From contig CAJUGS010000011.1 of assembly GCA_910586305.1 (NCBI GenBank), forward strand, positions 1-64,000: DNA of 64,000 nucleotides, written 5' to 3'. Origin of the DNA: an uncultured Duncaniella sp. Its GTDB lineage: Bacteria; Bacteroidota; Bacteroidia; Bacteroidales; Muribaculaceae. Of the stretch, positions 26,150 through 35,957 are shown piece after piece (the stretch's first letter is position 1; the number at the start of each line of letters is the position of its first letter). Under the pieces are notes generated by a model. The model saw only the letters and a list, made by a program, of their open reading frames with translations, had not been told where the DNA came from and did not search any database. The position numbers and the translations under genes are program-made.

Positions 26150-27508
26150 ATGTCACAGACCGGCAATAACGAGAGGGCGGTTTTCGCCACAAGGTTTGGC
26201 GCGATAGCCACTACTGTAGGCTCGGCAGTGGGACTTGGGAATATATGGAGATTTCCCTACGAGGCCGGAATACATGGCGGAGGAGCTTTTATGATATGCT
26301 ATGTCGCTTTTGTATTTCTGATAGGAATCCCATTGCTATGTGCCGAATTTGCCATGGGACGTGGAACTCGAAGTAACATCTTCGGAGCCTATAAGAAACT
26401 ACGTCCTACCCACAATTGGCATCTTGCCGGCTACATAGGCATTCTTGCGTCGCTTCTCATTCTCAGTTTCTACTCTGTAGTGGCCGGATGGACGGTGGAG
26501 TATTTTATTTCATCAGTGTTCGGTAATCTCAATTTTTCTGATGCAGAGGCCGGACACCGGTTGTTTATGGAGCTTACTACCGGTTGGCGTCCGCTTGAAT
26601 GGACTATTGTCTTTCTGGCTCTGAACTTTCTGATTCTGATCGGTGGTGTAACCAAGGGAATTGAGAGAGCTTCCAATATTCTCATGCCACTCCTTTTTGT
26701 GATTCTTATTGCGTTTTGCATCAATTCGTTCACTCTTCCCGGTTTTGGCGAGGGAATATCCTTCCTTTTTCACCCTGATTTCAGCAAAATTACTCCTTCG
26801 GTGCTTCTTGGTGCACTTGGCCAGGCTTTTTTCTCTCTAAGTCTTGGATTGGGATGTATGATGACCTATGGGTCTTATTTCAAATCTGACAACCGCATTG
26901 CAAGAACTGCCACAACTACGGCTGTGCTTGATTCTCTTGTAGCTGTCCTTGCCGGAGTCATTATTTTCCCGGCCGTTTTCTCGTTCGGCCTTTCGCCTGA
27001 AGCGGGCCCGGCACTGGTTTTTGAGGTGTTGCCTTTTATTTTCAGTCATCTTGTTGGTGGGGGAGTATGGTCGGCGTTGTTCTTCCTGCTTCTTTTTCTT
27101 GCTTCGCTTACCTCTACTGTGTCAATGAGTGAGATATCGATTACATATTTTTGTGAGGAGAAGAAGTGGAGCAGGCGTAAAGCCACAATTGTCTCGTCTC
27201 TTATCGCCCTTGCCGGAGGTGTGTTATGTGCTCTCAGTTTCGGCCCTCTAAGCCATATGAAGATTTTCGGAATGACGGCTTTCTCTCTATTTGATTACGT
27301 ATCGTCAAACATATGCCTTCCCGTCGGCGGCTTTGTCTGTTCGATTTTCGTAGGATGGTTTGTGGATGTGCGTTTTCTCCGTGGCCAAATCAAGATGCAT
27401 AGCACAGCGGGCAGGTTTGTATTGCGCTTATTGGTTTTCTGTCTTCGCTGGATATGTCCGATGGCGATATTGCTGATTCTGCTAAATTCGGTGGGATTTA
27501 TCGGCTGA
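26150..27508 (+). CDS. Sodium-dependent transporter, NSS (SNF) family
   Basis: This 452-residue inner-membrane protein of the neurotransmitter:sodium symporter family would import an amino acid with sodium. It has about 11-12 helices and the LeuT-type sodium-site start TRFGAIATTVGSAVGLGNIWRFP, split here as GSAVGLGNIWRFPYEAG. The ATG at 26150 is chosen; a TTG at 26141 is also in frame. The substrate cannot be read, although bacterial members of this size often carry aromatic amino acids. A paralogue lies at 36652-38010. Confidence 0.9.
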   Translation: MSQTGNNERAVFATRFGAIATTVGSAVGLGNIWRFPYEAGIHGGGAFMICYVAFVFLIGIPLLCAEFAMGRGTRSNIFGAYKKLRPTHNWHLAGYIGILASLLILSFYSVVAGWTVEYFISSVFGNLNFSDAEAGHRLFMELTTGWRPLEWTIVFLALNFLILIGGVTKGIERASNILMPLLFVILIAFCINSFTLPGFGEGISFLFHPDFSKITPSVLLGALGQAFFSLSLGLGCMMTYGSYFKSDNRIARTATTTAVLDSLVAVLAGVIIFPAVFSFGLSPEAGPALVFEVLPFIFSHLVGGGVWSALFFLLLFLASLTSTVSMSEISITYFCEEKKWSRRKATIVSSLIALAGGVLCALSFGPLSHMKIFGMTAFSLFDYVSSNICLPVGGFVCSIFVGWFVDVRFLRGQIKMHSTAGRFVLRLLVFCLRWICPMAILLILLNSVGFIG

Positions 27509-27568
27509 ACCTTTGGCTGGTTGTATTTGTTTGGATGTCATAAGTTAAATTAAAGACAGATAAAAGTT

Positions 27569-27820
27569 ATGAGTTTTCTATGGTTTATTATTATCGGTAT
27601 TTTGTCGGGCTTCGTGGCAGGTAAACTGATGCGTGGCGGAGGTTTCGGACTCATTGTCAACCTCATTGTAGGCATCATCGGCGGTGTGCTTGGCGGATGG
27701 TTGTTCGGACTGTTCGGTATTTCGGCAGGAGGCATCATCGGAAGCCTCATCACATCAGTCGTTGGAGCTGTGGTTTTGTTGTGGATAGTCGGCCTTATAA
27801 GCCGGAGCTACAATCGGTGA
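27569..27820 (+). CDS. GlsB/YeaQ/YmgE family stress-response membrane protein
   Basis: The 83-residue protein is a small glycine-rich membrane protein of the YeaQ/YmgE (transglycosylase-associated) family, usually linked with general stress. It has three hydrophobic segments and typical motifs SGFVAGKLMRGGGFG and GIIGGVLGGWLFGLFG. It stands alone 60 bases after the NSS gene and is followed by a strong shared terminator. Its molecular function is unknown. Confidence 0.9.
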   Translation: MSFLWFIIIGILSGFVAGKLMRGGGFGLIVNLIVGIIGGVLGGWLFGLFGISAGGIIGSLITSVVGAVVLLWIVGLISRSYNR

Positions 27821-27848
27821 GGCTTGGCCGACATCATTTCATACATAA

Positions 27849-27881
27849 AAGCCTGTCGCACTTTTAACGCGACAGGCTTTC
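27849..27881. terminator. Bidirectional terminator between the YeaQ-like gene and the P-ATPase
   Basis: AAAGCCTGTCGC (27849-27860) pairs perfectly with GCGACAGGCTTT (27870-27881) around a 9-base loop. It is placed between converging genes and is flanked by A- and T-rich bases. Confidence 0.85.
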
Positions 27882-27885
27882 ATTG

Positions 27886-30549
27886 TTACTTGTGACGATG
27901 TTCGAAGAGTCGGTATATTTCGCCTGACCACAGAACAAGCGAGGTGACTCCGATGATTATCAGCCAGTCAGTTATGGGGAGCGGAACTACGTTGAAGAAT
28001 CGGCCTCCAATCTGAACAATAGCTATCTGTCCCACAAGGATAAACAGGGCTATGAGTTCAAACCCTCCGCAGTCTTTAAGGTCAAACGCAGTCTTCCCGG
28101 TGGAGAAGGCCTTTGCGTTGAACATATTCCAGAACTGAAGAAACACGAATGTGGTAAAGAAAACAGACAATTCATAAGGTGAAAGTCCCTTGCTTTCGCC
28201 TATTGGAAGACTTCCGATCTGCATGAGCGATGTGATTGGCGTGTGCTCGAGATAATAGAGCAGGCCGAGAAGCATCACAAAGAACAGACCGCCTATTCCA
28301 ATGATAAAGCGCCACATGGACTTGCTGATAATAAAGGATGTGCGTGAGCGTGGCGCGTCAAGCATGACCGATTCCGACGGAGGCAGTGATGCAAGTGCCA
28401 TTGCGGCAAATGTGTCCATGATGAGGTTGACCCATAACATCTGCGTCACCGTCAAAGGCGATTCTGTTCCCATGAAGGCTCCGGACAGCACTATAAGACT
28501 GGCAACAACATTGACTGTCATTTGAAAAAGGATGAAACGCTGGATGTTGAGGTATAAAGATCGTCCCCACATGACGGCTCGTCCGATTGATGAAAACGAG
28601 TTGTCAATAATTGTAATGTCAGATGCTTCTTTTGCCACAGATGTACCGTCGCCCATTGAGAGTCCGACGTGGGCTGCCTTGAGGGCGGGAGCGTCGTTGG
28701 TGCCGTCGCCTGTTACTGCCACCACCTCATTGTTGGCCTGGAGGGCTTCCACGAGTCTTTTTTTGTCCATCGGACGGGCTCGAGCGATTATTTTCAATTC
28801 TCCCACCCGCTGTCGCAGTTCGTCGTCACTAAGTCCTTCAAATTCTGTGCCGGTTATTATATTCCGCTCACTGTCAGTGTTATCATTCCAAAGACCTATC
28901 TGTCGGCCTATCTCCTTGGCAGTACCCGGTGTATCGCCTGTCACTATTTTGATTCCGATTCCGGCCGTTGTCACCTCTGCAACTGCATCGGGAACATCGG
29001 GACGAACCGGGTCTGATATAGCCGCGATTCCCAGGAATGTGAGGCAATCGGATACAACGTGCCCGTTTTCGATAGCATTTTCCTCTTCACCAAGCTCTTT
29101 GTATGCAAATCCCAGTGTGCGCATAGCCTGGTTCTGATACTCAAGAAGTTGGGCGTCAATCTCTGCTTTGCTGACGCCGGCTGTGTCACTGCACATACCA
29201 TACACTATCTCCGGCGCTCCTTTCACATACAGTATCTTCCTTCCTGTGGCAGATAATACGACTGTTGCCATATATTTGCGCTCTGTGGTGAACGGGAGTT
29301 CTTCTATGGACGTAGCACTCTCTTTTAGTTTTGCATAGTCGACACCGCGTTCTCTCAGCCATAGGAGCAGTGCGCCCTCGGTAGGGTTGCCAAGTACTTT
29401 CGGAGTGTCATCCGAGAGATCGAGTTGAGCGGTGGAGTTGGTCGCTATTCCTTCGTATAAAATGGTTTCTGATGGGTTGCCATAGACGTTTGTCTTGTAG
29501 ACCTGCATCCTGTTGCGGGTAAGGGTGCCGGTTTTGTCGGTACATATCACCGTGGTGGCGCCCATGGTTTCGCAGGCGTGCATCTTTCTCACAAGATTGT
29601 TGGTCTTCAACATTCTTCTCATTGAGTATGCGAGGGAGAGTGTGACAGCCATTGGAAGTCCTTCCGGTACCGATACGACGATAAGTGTCACAGCTATCAT
29701 GAATGTCTGTAGCAGGTAGGTTACAAACGATATCCATTCAAAATCATTGTTGAGGAAGTACATGAGCACTCTTCCGGCCACAATAGCCACGGCAAATGCA
29801 TAGCTGATACGTGAAATCAGCAGTCCGAGACGGTCGAACTGTTCGCTGAGTGGGGTCTTGACACTGTCGTCGATCTGAGCAGCTGTAAACACCTTGCCGT
29901 TTTCGGTCTTGTCGCCTACGGCAGTCACTTGCATCATGCCGTGTCCTTCCATCACTTTTGTGCCACGCATCACTTGGTCTGTGGGGAATGTCGCTTCCGG
30001 GTCGGCCTGTTCAGGATCGGTGGATTTGTGGCATATGGGTTCGCCTGTCAGGGTAGACTCGTCCACGTTCATGGAGACTGCCTCGAGCAGCAGTCCGTCA
30101 GCCGGGATTTCCTCTCCGGTATTAAGCAGCACTATGTCACCGACGACAACATCTTTTTTCGGTATCTCTGTGACCAGGCCGTTGTTGCGTATCACTTGCA
30201 CGGGTTCCTCGTCGTTTACCCGGTTGAGTACTTCAAATTCTTTGTCGGCCTTCATTTCGAAATAGAATGACAGGCCTGTTGCAAGCAGAATGGCAATGAA
30301 TATTCCTACAGGTTCGAAGAATACCCCCGAACCCTCGTCAAGTCCCCAGTACTCATAGCACGAGATTCCCACCGAGAGAACTCCTGCCACAAGAAGGATT
30401 ATGATAAGCGGGTCGCGGAATTTATCGAGAAACTGGCGCCACAGAGGTTCCTTCTCAGGAGGCGTGAGGAGGTTCGATCCATATTTTAGACGGCTTTCCG
30501 TCACTTCCTGCTCTGTTAGCCCTGCATAGTGTCGTTTGTCGTTATTCAT
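27886..30549 (-). CDS. Calcium-translocating P-type ATPase, PMCA-like
   Basis: The 887-residue protein is a P2-type ATPase that would export Ca2+ (or a similar cation) from the cytoplasm. It shows the actuator motif TGEP, the phosphorylation site DKTGTLTRN, the helix-4 segment SVPEGLPMAVTLSLAYSMRR with the calcium-type PEGLP, the hinge GDGTNDAPAL, and six C-terminal helices. I chose the ATG at 30549 (MNNDKRHYAGLTEQEV); the frame extends upstream to 30603 across the promoter. The gene is monocistronic. Confidence 0.92.
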   Translation of the reverse strand: MNNDKRHYAGLTEQEVTESRLKYGSNLLTPPEKEPLWRQFLDKFRDPLIIILLVAGVLSVGISCYEYWGLDEGSGVFFEPVGIFIAILLATGLSFYFEMKADKEFEVLNRVNDEEPVQVIRNNGLVTEIPKKDVVVGDIVLLNTGEEIPADGLLLEAVSMNVDESTLTGEPICHKSTDPEQADPEATFPTDQVMRGTKVMEGHGMMQVTAVGDKTENGKVFTAAQIDDSVKTPLSEQFDRLGLLISRISYAFAVAIVAGRVLMYFLNNDFEWISFVTYLLQTFMIAVTLIVVSVPEGLPMAVTLSLAYSMRRMLKTNNLVRKMHACETMGATTVICTDKTGTLTRNRMQVYKTNVYGNPSETILYEGIATNSTAQLDLSDDTPKVLGNPTEGALLLWLRERGVDYAKLKESATSIEELPFTTERKYMATVVLSATGRKILYVKGAPEIVYGMCSDTAGVSKAEIDAQLLEYQNQAMRTLGFAYKELGEEENAIENGHVVSDCLTFLGIAAISDPVRPDVPDAVAEVTTAGIGIKIVTGDTPGTAKEIGRQIGLWNDNTDSERNIITGTEFEGLSDDELRQRVGELKIIARARPMDKKRLVEALQANNEVVAVTGDGTNDAPALKAAHVGLSMGDGTSVAKEASDITIIDNSFSSIGRAVMWGRSLYLNIQRFILFQMTVNVVASLIVLSGAFMGTESPLTVTQMLWVNLIMDTFAAMALASLPPSESVMLDAPRSRTSFIISKSMWRFIIGIGGLFFVMLLGLLYYLEHTPITSLMQIGSLPIGESKGLSPYELSVFFTTFVFLQFWNMFNAKAFSTGKTAFDLKDCGGFELIALFILVGQIAIVQIGGRFFNVVPLPITDWLIIIGVTSLVLWSGEIYRLFEHRHK

Positions 30550-30570
30550 GTCATTTCTGTTTTCGAGGCG

Positions 30571-30578
30571 CAAAGTTA
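30571..30578 (-). promoter_or_regulatory. -7 box of the P-ATPase promoter
   Basis: The minus strand reads TAACTTTG, an exact TAnnTTTG match, 22 bases upstream of the chosen ATG. Its position inside the longer open frame supports the downstream start. Confidence 0.55.
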
Positions 30579-30645
30579 CGACTTTTTTTTGCTTTTTTAG
30601 CACCCGCCGCAGGACAGTGATATTGCATTTTTGTTAAATTTCAGT

Positions 30646-30653
30646 TACCTTTG
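30646..30653 (+). promoter_or_regulatory. -7 box for the CHU_C-like secreted protein gene
   Basis: TACCTTTG matches TAnnTTTG. The ATG at 30664 is only 10 bases after the box, so the transcript would have a leader of a few bases at most. Confidence 0.5.
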
Positions 30654-30663
30654 TATATTTGTT

Positions 30664-31944
30664 ATGATACTGAGAATATTCACTCTTTTTCTGCTTGTGT
30701 CGGCACTTCCCGCGTCGGCTGCACTGGAGTGGTCAGGGACATCCCTTAAAGTACTGAAAGAGGATGTCGCCGCCTCGACAGGGCTTGAGGCTGTATATGT
30801 AGCGCCATCTCTTCAGGACCTTTCCGTTAGTTATGTCGGTGATGGTGCCGGCAGTGCTGTGTGGTCGCGGTTTTCTTCTCTCGGAGGCGGATATGCCGAG
30901 CCTGTCGCGACAGGACCTTCTATTTCCGATCTTCAGCCCGATATGGGATATATTGTGGAGGTAGCCGGCCAGCAATATGCATTTTGGTTGGTAGACTATA
31001 GCCTTCATGAATTAACTCTTCAAAGCCTGTCACTTTCGGCCGAACAGGATTGTGGCCGAGTGGCTTTAGATGTGGTCGGGAGTGGCGATGAGATAGCCTA
31101 TTATTCTGTCAACGGACGGCGACTCACATTGTCGCGAGACATTGAATTGGGTTATAATACTCTTGTTTACGATAATGAGAACCATACCTACACTGAGACG
31201 GCGACCACGGAAAAGCTGGATTATATACGACCTGTAGTGTCGGCTCCGGCTCCTCTGTGTGCCACGGAGTTCTCCATATCCGGAGATAAGTTTCTCCGTG
31301 AGTGGGGCAGGGAGGTATTAGCTACTTCAGAACGCTGTGAGCCACATTCGGTGGAGGCCCGCACAATGGCTGAACAGGAGTCGCGCGAGGCTGAGAATGA
31401 GGTTAACAATCCGTCCGGCACTTTCGGAGGATCGGCACCGTGTGTCGTCAATTTCGAAGCTGCTGTGACAGATGCCGCAATATTTCGTGAGTGGCAGTTT
31501 TCGCGCACACCGGATTTTGAGGACATATCGCTTCGCATGAGCGAGCTGGCCTTCTCCTATACATTTGAGGAACAAGGAAACACCTATGTCAGATTTTATT
31601 GCGCTAATTCCGACGCATCTTGCGACTATTATGGCGAGACCTACGACATATCGATAGGAGAGTCGTTTATAAAGTGTCCCAATGCATTCTCTCCTTTTAA
31701 CGAGGATGGCGTCAATGACGAATGGAGGGTTTCCTATAGTTCTATCGTCAGTTTTGAATGTACCATATTCAATCGTTCGGGACGCAAAGTAGCATCGTTT
31801 TCTGACCCTTCGGCCGGATGGGATGGGAAATATAACGGCAAATTTGTCCCATCAGGCGTTTATTACTATGTTATAAAGGCTCGTGGTTCGGAAGGTCGTG
31901 AATACAACCTTTCGGGCGATATAAACATTGTAGATTATAAATAA
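30664..31944 (+). CDS. Secreted protein with gliding-motility-type C-terminal sorting domain
   Basis: The 426-residue protein has a signal peptide (MILRIFTLFLLVSALPASA), a central region of unknown function with beta-rich composition, and a C-terminal domain (about 335-426) of the CHU_C/gliding-motility type, marked by PNAFSPFNEDGVNDEW, ECTIFNRSGRKV, GWDGKYNGKFVPSGVYYYVIKA. In the family this domain directs export by the type IX system (type B signal). No T9SS core genes are in this window. It is followed after 30 bases by a lytic transglycosylase, with which it may be co-transcribed. Confidence 0.82.
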   Translation: MILRIFTLFLLVSALPASAALEWSGTSLKVLKEDVAASTGLEAVYVAPSLQDLSVSYVGDGAGSAVWSRFSSLGGGYAEPVATGPSISDLQPDMGYIVEVAGQQYAFWLVDYSLHELTLQSLSLSAEQDCGRVALDVVGSGDEIAYYSVNGRRLTLSRDIELGYNTLVYDNENHTYTETATTEKLDYIRPVVSAPAPLCATEFSISGDKFLREWGREVLATSERCEPHSVEARTMAEQESREAENEVNNPSGTFGGSAPCVVNFEAAVTDAAIFREWQFSRTPDFEDISLRMSELAFSYTFEEQGNTYVRFYCANSDASCDYYGETYDISIGESFIKCPNAFSPFNEDGVNDEWRVSYSSIVSFECTIFNRSGRKVASFSDPSAGWDGKYNGKFVPSGVYYYVIKARGSEGREYNLSGDINIVDYK

Positions 31945-31974
31945 CATCTTTCCTCTCACATATCAACAAGACAC

Positions 31975-32958
31975 ATGAACTTCTACCGCAAAACCTTCTT
32001 TGCATCGGCTATCGCACTCTCCGCTTTTGCCTTTGCGTTGTCATCTCTTCCTGTTCAGGCTGAGCCGCGACGTTCCGACGAGTCGAAATCCCATGCATCT
32101 TCTCCCTCTCCTGTTGTCGCTCCTTCTGTCCCAGAGAATGTTACATTCGCCGGTGTGAAAATATCACTTGATCCGGTGAATATGTGGGAGAGACTTGACC
32201 GGGAACTGACGGCAATGTCATATACCCACACCAATACGCTCCTCGCCATAAAGCGTGCCAACCGTTACTTTCCGGTGATTGCGCCGATACTCAAGAAAAA
32301 CAATATTCCGGCCGACATGGTCTACCTCGCCGCGATCGAGTCAACAATGAATCCCAAGGCTATATCGGGCGCCAAGGCCGGAGGTCTGTGGCAGTTCATG
32401 CCCGCTACAGCTCGAGAATATGGCCTTGAAGTAAACGATAATGTCGACGAACGTTTTGATCCGGAGAAATCCACCGAAGCTGCCTGCAGGTATCTGCGTA
32501 ATGCCTACGCTAAATATGGAAACTGGGAATCAGTTGCCGCCAGCTATAACGGAGGTATGGGGCGTATCTCCGGTGAGCTTTCGTCTCAGCAGGTTTCATC
32601 GGCTTATAACCTGTATCTTGCCGACGAGACAATGCGCTACATTTTCCGTCTGCTTGCCATGAAGCTCATAATGGAGAATCCTTCCGACTATGGATTCGTT
32701 CTCACAGCCGACAATCTGTATCAGCCTCTCGACTATAAGATTGTGGAGGTATCAACACCTGTGGAAGACTGGCCTACATGGGCCATAGCGGCCGGGATTG
32801 ACTATCTCACATTGCGAGAACACAATCCGTGGATTAGGTCCAAGACGCTGCCCAACAAGACCGGCAAGACCTATCGTGTCAAGATTCCCACTAAAGACTC
32901 GCTTTCACGTTCGTCGTCTAAAAAGAGTGTATATGACCCCCGATGGGTGGTTGACTGA
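31975..32958 (+). CDS. Lytic transglycosylase (SLT domain)
   Basis: The 327-residue protein has a signal peptide (about 1-29) and an SLT lytic transglycosylase domain (about 95-230) with the catalytic glutamate in YLAAIESTMNPKA, and GGLWQFMPATAREYGL and VAASYNGGMGRI. It would cleave peptidoglycan in the periplasm. The C-terminal 90 residues are beta-like and lack clear LysM repeats. Its position 18 bases upstream of uvrA suggests a shared transcript. Confidence 0.9.
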   Translation: MNFYRKTFFASAIALSAFAFALSSLPVQAEPRRSDESKSHASSPSPVVAPSVPENVTFAGVKISLDPVNMWERLDRELTAMSYTHTNTLLAIKRANRYFPVIAPILKKNNIPADMVYLAAIESTMNPKAISGAKAGGLWQFMPATAREYGLEVNDNVDERFDPEKSTEAACRYLRNAYAKYGNWESVAASYNGGMGRISGELSSQQVSSAYNLYLADETMRYIFRLLAMKLIMENPSDYGFVLTADNLYQPLDYKIVEVSTPVEDWPTWAIAAGIDYLTLREHNPWIRSKTLPNKTGKTYRVKIPTKDSLSRSSSKKSVYDPRWVVD

Positions 32959-32976
32959 ACCGAAATGCATTGTTGA

Positions 32977-35847
32977 ATGACTGATAACAAGACAATTCAA
33001 GACACACAAGATTCGCCCTCGCTCCAGGTACTTGGTGCGAGGGTTCATAACCTCAAGAATATCGATGTCGAAATTCCCCACAACGCTCTTACGGTTGTGA
33101 CCGGACTGAGCGGAAGCGGGAAATCCTCGCTTGCATTTGACACAATATATGCCGAGGGACAGCGTCGATACATAGAGACATTTTCATCCTATGCCCGAAA
33201 TATGCTTGGAAATCTCGAGCGACCGGATGTCGATAAAATCACCGGCCTTTCGCCAGTTATAGCCATTGAGCAAAAGACCGTCAATCGTAATCCACGAAGC
33301 ACCATCGGCACCACGACAGAGGTATATGACTTCCTGCGACTACTCTATGCCCGCGCAGGAACGGCTGTGAGCTATATCACCGGCAAGCCTATGATTAAGT
33401 ACACGCGTGACCAGATTGTCTCTCTGCTCCTTGAACGTTATGAAGGCCATCGCGTCTATATTCTTGCCCCGGTAGTGCGCAATCGAAAGGGTCACTATAA
33501 GGAGCTGTTCGAGAGTATGCGTAAAAAGGGCTTCCTGTCTGCCAGAGTGGATGGCGAGATACGAGAGCTCACACTCGGCATGAAGGTTGACCGCTACCGC
33601 AACCATAATATCGAGCTCGTCATAGACCGCCTCAAGGTCTCGGCCAAAGATCTCAGTCGACTGGAGTCAACTGTGGCCGACGCCCTTGTGCAGGGAGACC
33701 GTCAGATGATGGTCTACGATGCCGACACAGATTCCGCCGCATATTTTTCACAGACTCTGATGGATGCCGAGAGTGGGATATCTTATCGTGAGCCTGCACC
33801 TCACAACTTCTCTTTCAACTCTCCTCTCGGTGCCTGTCCGTGTTGCAAGGGACTTGGCTATGTCAATATCATTGATCGTGATAAAATCATTCCGGATCCG
33901 TCACTATCCATCCATCAAGGAGCCATCCTCCCACTTGGGAAATACCGTAATCTGATGGTGTTCTGGCAGATTGATGCCATATGCAAGAAGTATGGCTGCA
34001 CAATAAAGACTCCAGTGAAAGATCTTCCGGAGGAGGCCATGAGCGATATTCTCAACGGCACTACCGAACGGCTTGTGATAGAGAACGATACCATGGCCAC
34101 AAGTAATTATTTCCACACTTATGAGGGAATAGTGAAATATCTTGAGATGCAGAATGGCGAGGAAGCCTCTGCGGCGGCAAAGAAATGGAGCGAGGATTTT
34201 TTTACCCGGGGTGAATGTCCCGAGTGCCACGGAGACCGGCTCAACAAGGAGGCCCTGCATTTCTTTGTTGACGGAAAGAACATAGCCGATCTGAGCCGGA
34301 TGGATATTTCCGACCTCTATTTATGGTGTGTCGGCCTGGAGGACCGTCTTGATCCAACGAGCCGTGTTATAGCGTCAGAGATAATGAAGGAAATACGCAG
34401 CCGTCTGAAGTTCCTTTGTGATGTCGGGCTGGACTATCTCCAGCTTAACCGCGCCTCGGCTACCCTCTCGGGTGGTGAGAGTCAGCGCATTCGTTTGGCC
34501 ACCCAACTCGGAAGTCAGCTTGTCAACGTCCTCTATATACTTGATGAGCCGTCCATAGGGCTTCATCAGCGTGACAACCGTCGACTCATTAATTCTCTCA
34601 AAAATCTGAGGGATGCGTCGAATTCCATACTTGTTGTAGAGCATGACAGGGATATCATGCTCGAGGCCGATCACATTGTCGATATCGGCCCTATGGCCGG
34701 TAGAAAGGGCGGGGAAGTGGTCTTTTCGGGCTCTCCTGCCGAAATGTTGAAAACATCCACGCTCACCGCCCGTTATCTGAAAGGCGAGCTATCGGTGCCT
34801 GTGGCGGCAAAGTACCGTCCGGGCAACGGCAAGAAGCTTGTTCTCAAGGGAGCGTCGGGCCATAATCTCAAAAATGTTGATCTTGAACTTCCTCTCGGCA
34901 AACTTGTTTGTGTGGCTGGTGTGTCGGGGAGTGGGAAATCCTCGCTTGTCAACGGCACTCTGCAACCGATACTGAGTGCCAAATTTTATAGGTCACTCAC
35001 AATCCCGCTTCCCTACCTTACGATAGAGGGAATGGAGAATATTGATAAAGTTGTGACAGTCGACCAGTCTCCGCTCGGTAGGTCTCCACGGTCCAATCCG
35101 GCCACGTATACAGGTGTGTTTACTGCCATTCGTGATCTCTTTGCCTCGCTGTCCGAAGCCAAGATTCGTGGTTACAAGCCGGGCCGTTTCTCGTTTAATG
35201 TGGCCGGAGGCCGGTGTGAGACTTGCTCAGGTAACGGATATAAGACCATAGAGATGAACTTCTTGCCTGATGTGCTTGTGCCATGTGAGACCTGTGGTGG
35301 CAAGCGGTATAACCGAGAGACTCTCGAGGTGAGATTCAAGGGCAAATCGATTGCCGACGTGCTTGATATGACAATCAATCAGGCGGTAGAGTTTTTTGCG
35401 TCTGTCCCGGCTATTCTCAACAAAATAAAGGTTCTTCATGAAATAGGACTCGGTTACATCAAACTCGGACAGCCGTCGTCAACCCTTTCGGGGGGAGAAA
35501 ACCAGCGAGTGAAACTTGCCACCGAGCTTGCCCGACGTGACACTGGCAACACTCTGTTCATTCTTGACGAACCGACTACGGGACTTCATTTCGATGACAT
35601 CCGTGTGCTGCTCGGAGTGCTCAACCGTCTTGTAGACAAGGGTAATACTGTGCTTGTGATAGAACACAACACGGATATACTCGCGGTTGCCGACCATATC
35701 ATTGACATGGGTCCTGGTGGCGGAAAAAACGGTGGCTTGATTATGGCTTCAGGCACTCCCGCGGAGATAGCGGCGGGAGATTCTCCCACCGCACCATACG
35801 TCAGAGAAGCTTTGGAGGCGTCTAAGACGGTGATGAAGAAAAGATAA
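32977..35847 (+). CDS. uvrA: Excinuclease ABC subunit A
   Basis: UvrA is the damage-sensing ATPase of nucleotide excision repair. The 956-residue protein has two ABC modules with Walker A GLSGSGKSS (near residue 43) and GVSGSGKSS (near 648), signature LSGGESQR and LSGGENQR, and zinc-finger cysteine pairs CPCCKGLGY/CPECHGDRL and CETCSGNGY/CETCGGKRY. Length is close to the 940 residues of E. coli UvrA. A hairpin overlaps the stop codon. Confidence 0.97.
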   Translation: MTDNKTIQDTQDSPSLQVLGARVHNLKNIDVEIPHNALTVVTGLSGSGKSSLAFDTIYAEGQRRYIETFSSYARNMLGNLERPDVDKITGLSPVIAIEQKTVNRNPRSTIGTTTEVYDFLRLLYARAGTAVSYITGKPMIKYTRDQIVSLLLERYEGHRVYILAPVVRNRKGHYKELFESMRKKGFLSARVDGEIRELTLGMKVDRYRNHNIELVIDRLKVSAKDLSRLESTVADALVQGDRQMMVYDADTDSAAYFSQTLMDAESGISYREPAPHNFSFNSPLGACPCCKGLGYVNIIDRDKIIPDPSLSIHQGAILPLGKYRNLMVFWQIDAICKKYGCTIKTPVKDLPEEAMSDILNGTTERLVIENDTMATSNYFHTYEGIVKYLEMQNGEEASAAAKKWSEDFFTRGECPECHGDRLNKEALHFFVDGKNIADLSRMDISDLYLWCVGLEDRLDPTSRVIASEIMKEIRSRLKFLCDVGLDYLQLNRASATLSGGESQRIRLATQLGSQLVNVLYILDEPSIGLHQRDNRRLINSLKNLRDASNSILVVEHDRDIMLEADHIVDIGPMAGRKGGEVVFSGSPAEMLKTSTLTARYLKGELSVPVAAKYRPGNGKKLVLKGASGHNLKNVDLELPLGKLVCVAGVSGSGKSSLVNGTLQPILSAKFYRSLTIPLPYLTIEGMENIDKVVTVDQSPLGRSPRSNPATYTGVFTAIRDLFASLSEAKIRGYKPGRFSFNVAGGRCETCSGNGYKTIEMNFLPDVLVPCETCGGKRYNRETLEVRFKGKSIADVLDMTINQAVEFFASVPAILNKIKVLHEIGLGYIKLGQPSSTLSGGENQRVKLATELARRDTGNTLFILDEPTTGLHFDDIRVLLGVLNRLVDKGNTVLVIEHNTDILAVADHIIDMGPGGGKNGGLIMASGTPAEIAAGDSPTAPYVREALEASKTVMKKR

Positions 35848-35867
35848 TGAGTTTTTTTATCTTTTTT
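35839..35867 (+). terminator. Hairpin overlapping the uvrA stop codon
   Basis: AAAAGATA (35839-35846) pairs with TATCTTTT (35858-35865) and is followed by two more T residues. The stem is AT-rich and weak, but the position and T-run fit a terminator. Confidence 0.4.
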
Positions 35868-35903
35868 AACTGTGATTTGTTTTTTATTGCAAAACAAAGA
35901 GCG

Positions 35904-35911
35904 TAAATTTG
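35904..35911 (+). promoter_or_regulatory. -7 box upstream of the Crp/Fnr regulator
   Basis: TAAATTTG matches TAnnTTTG and lies 46 bases upstream of the ATG. A TTTG at 35876-35879 is 24 bases upstream, longer than ideal. Confidence 0.5.
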
Positions 35912-35957
35912 CATGATATTTTAAAATAGTGCTTTACAACATTGTTTCCGAACACCA

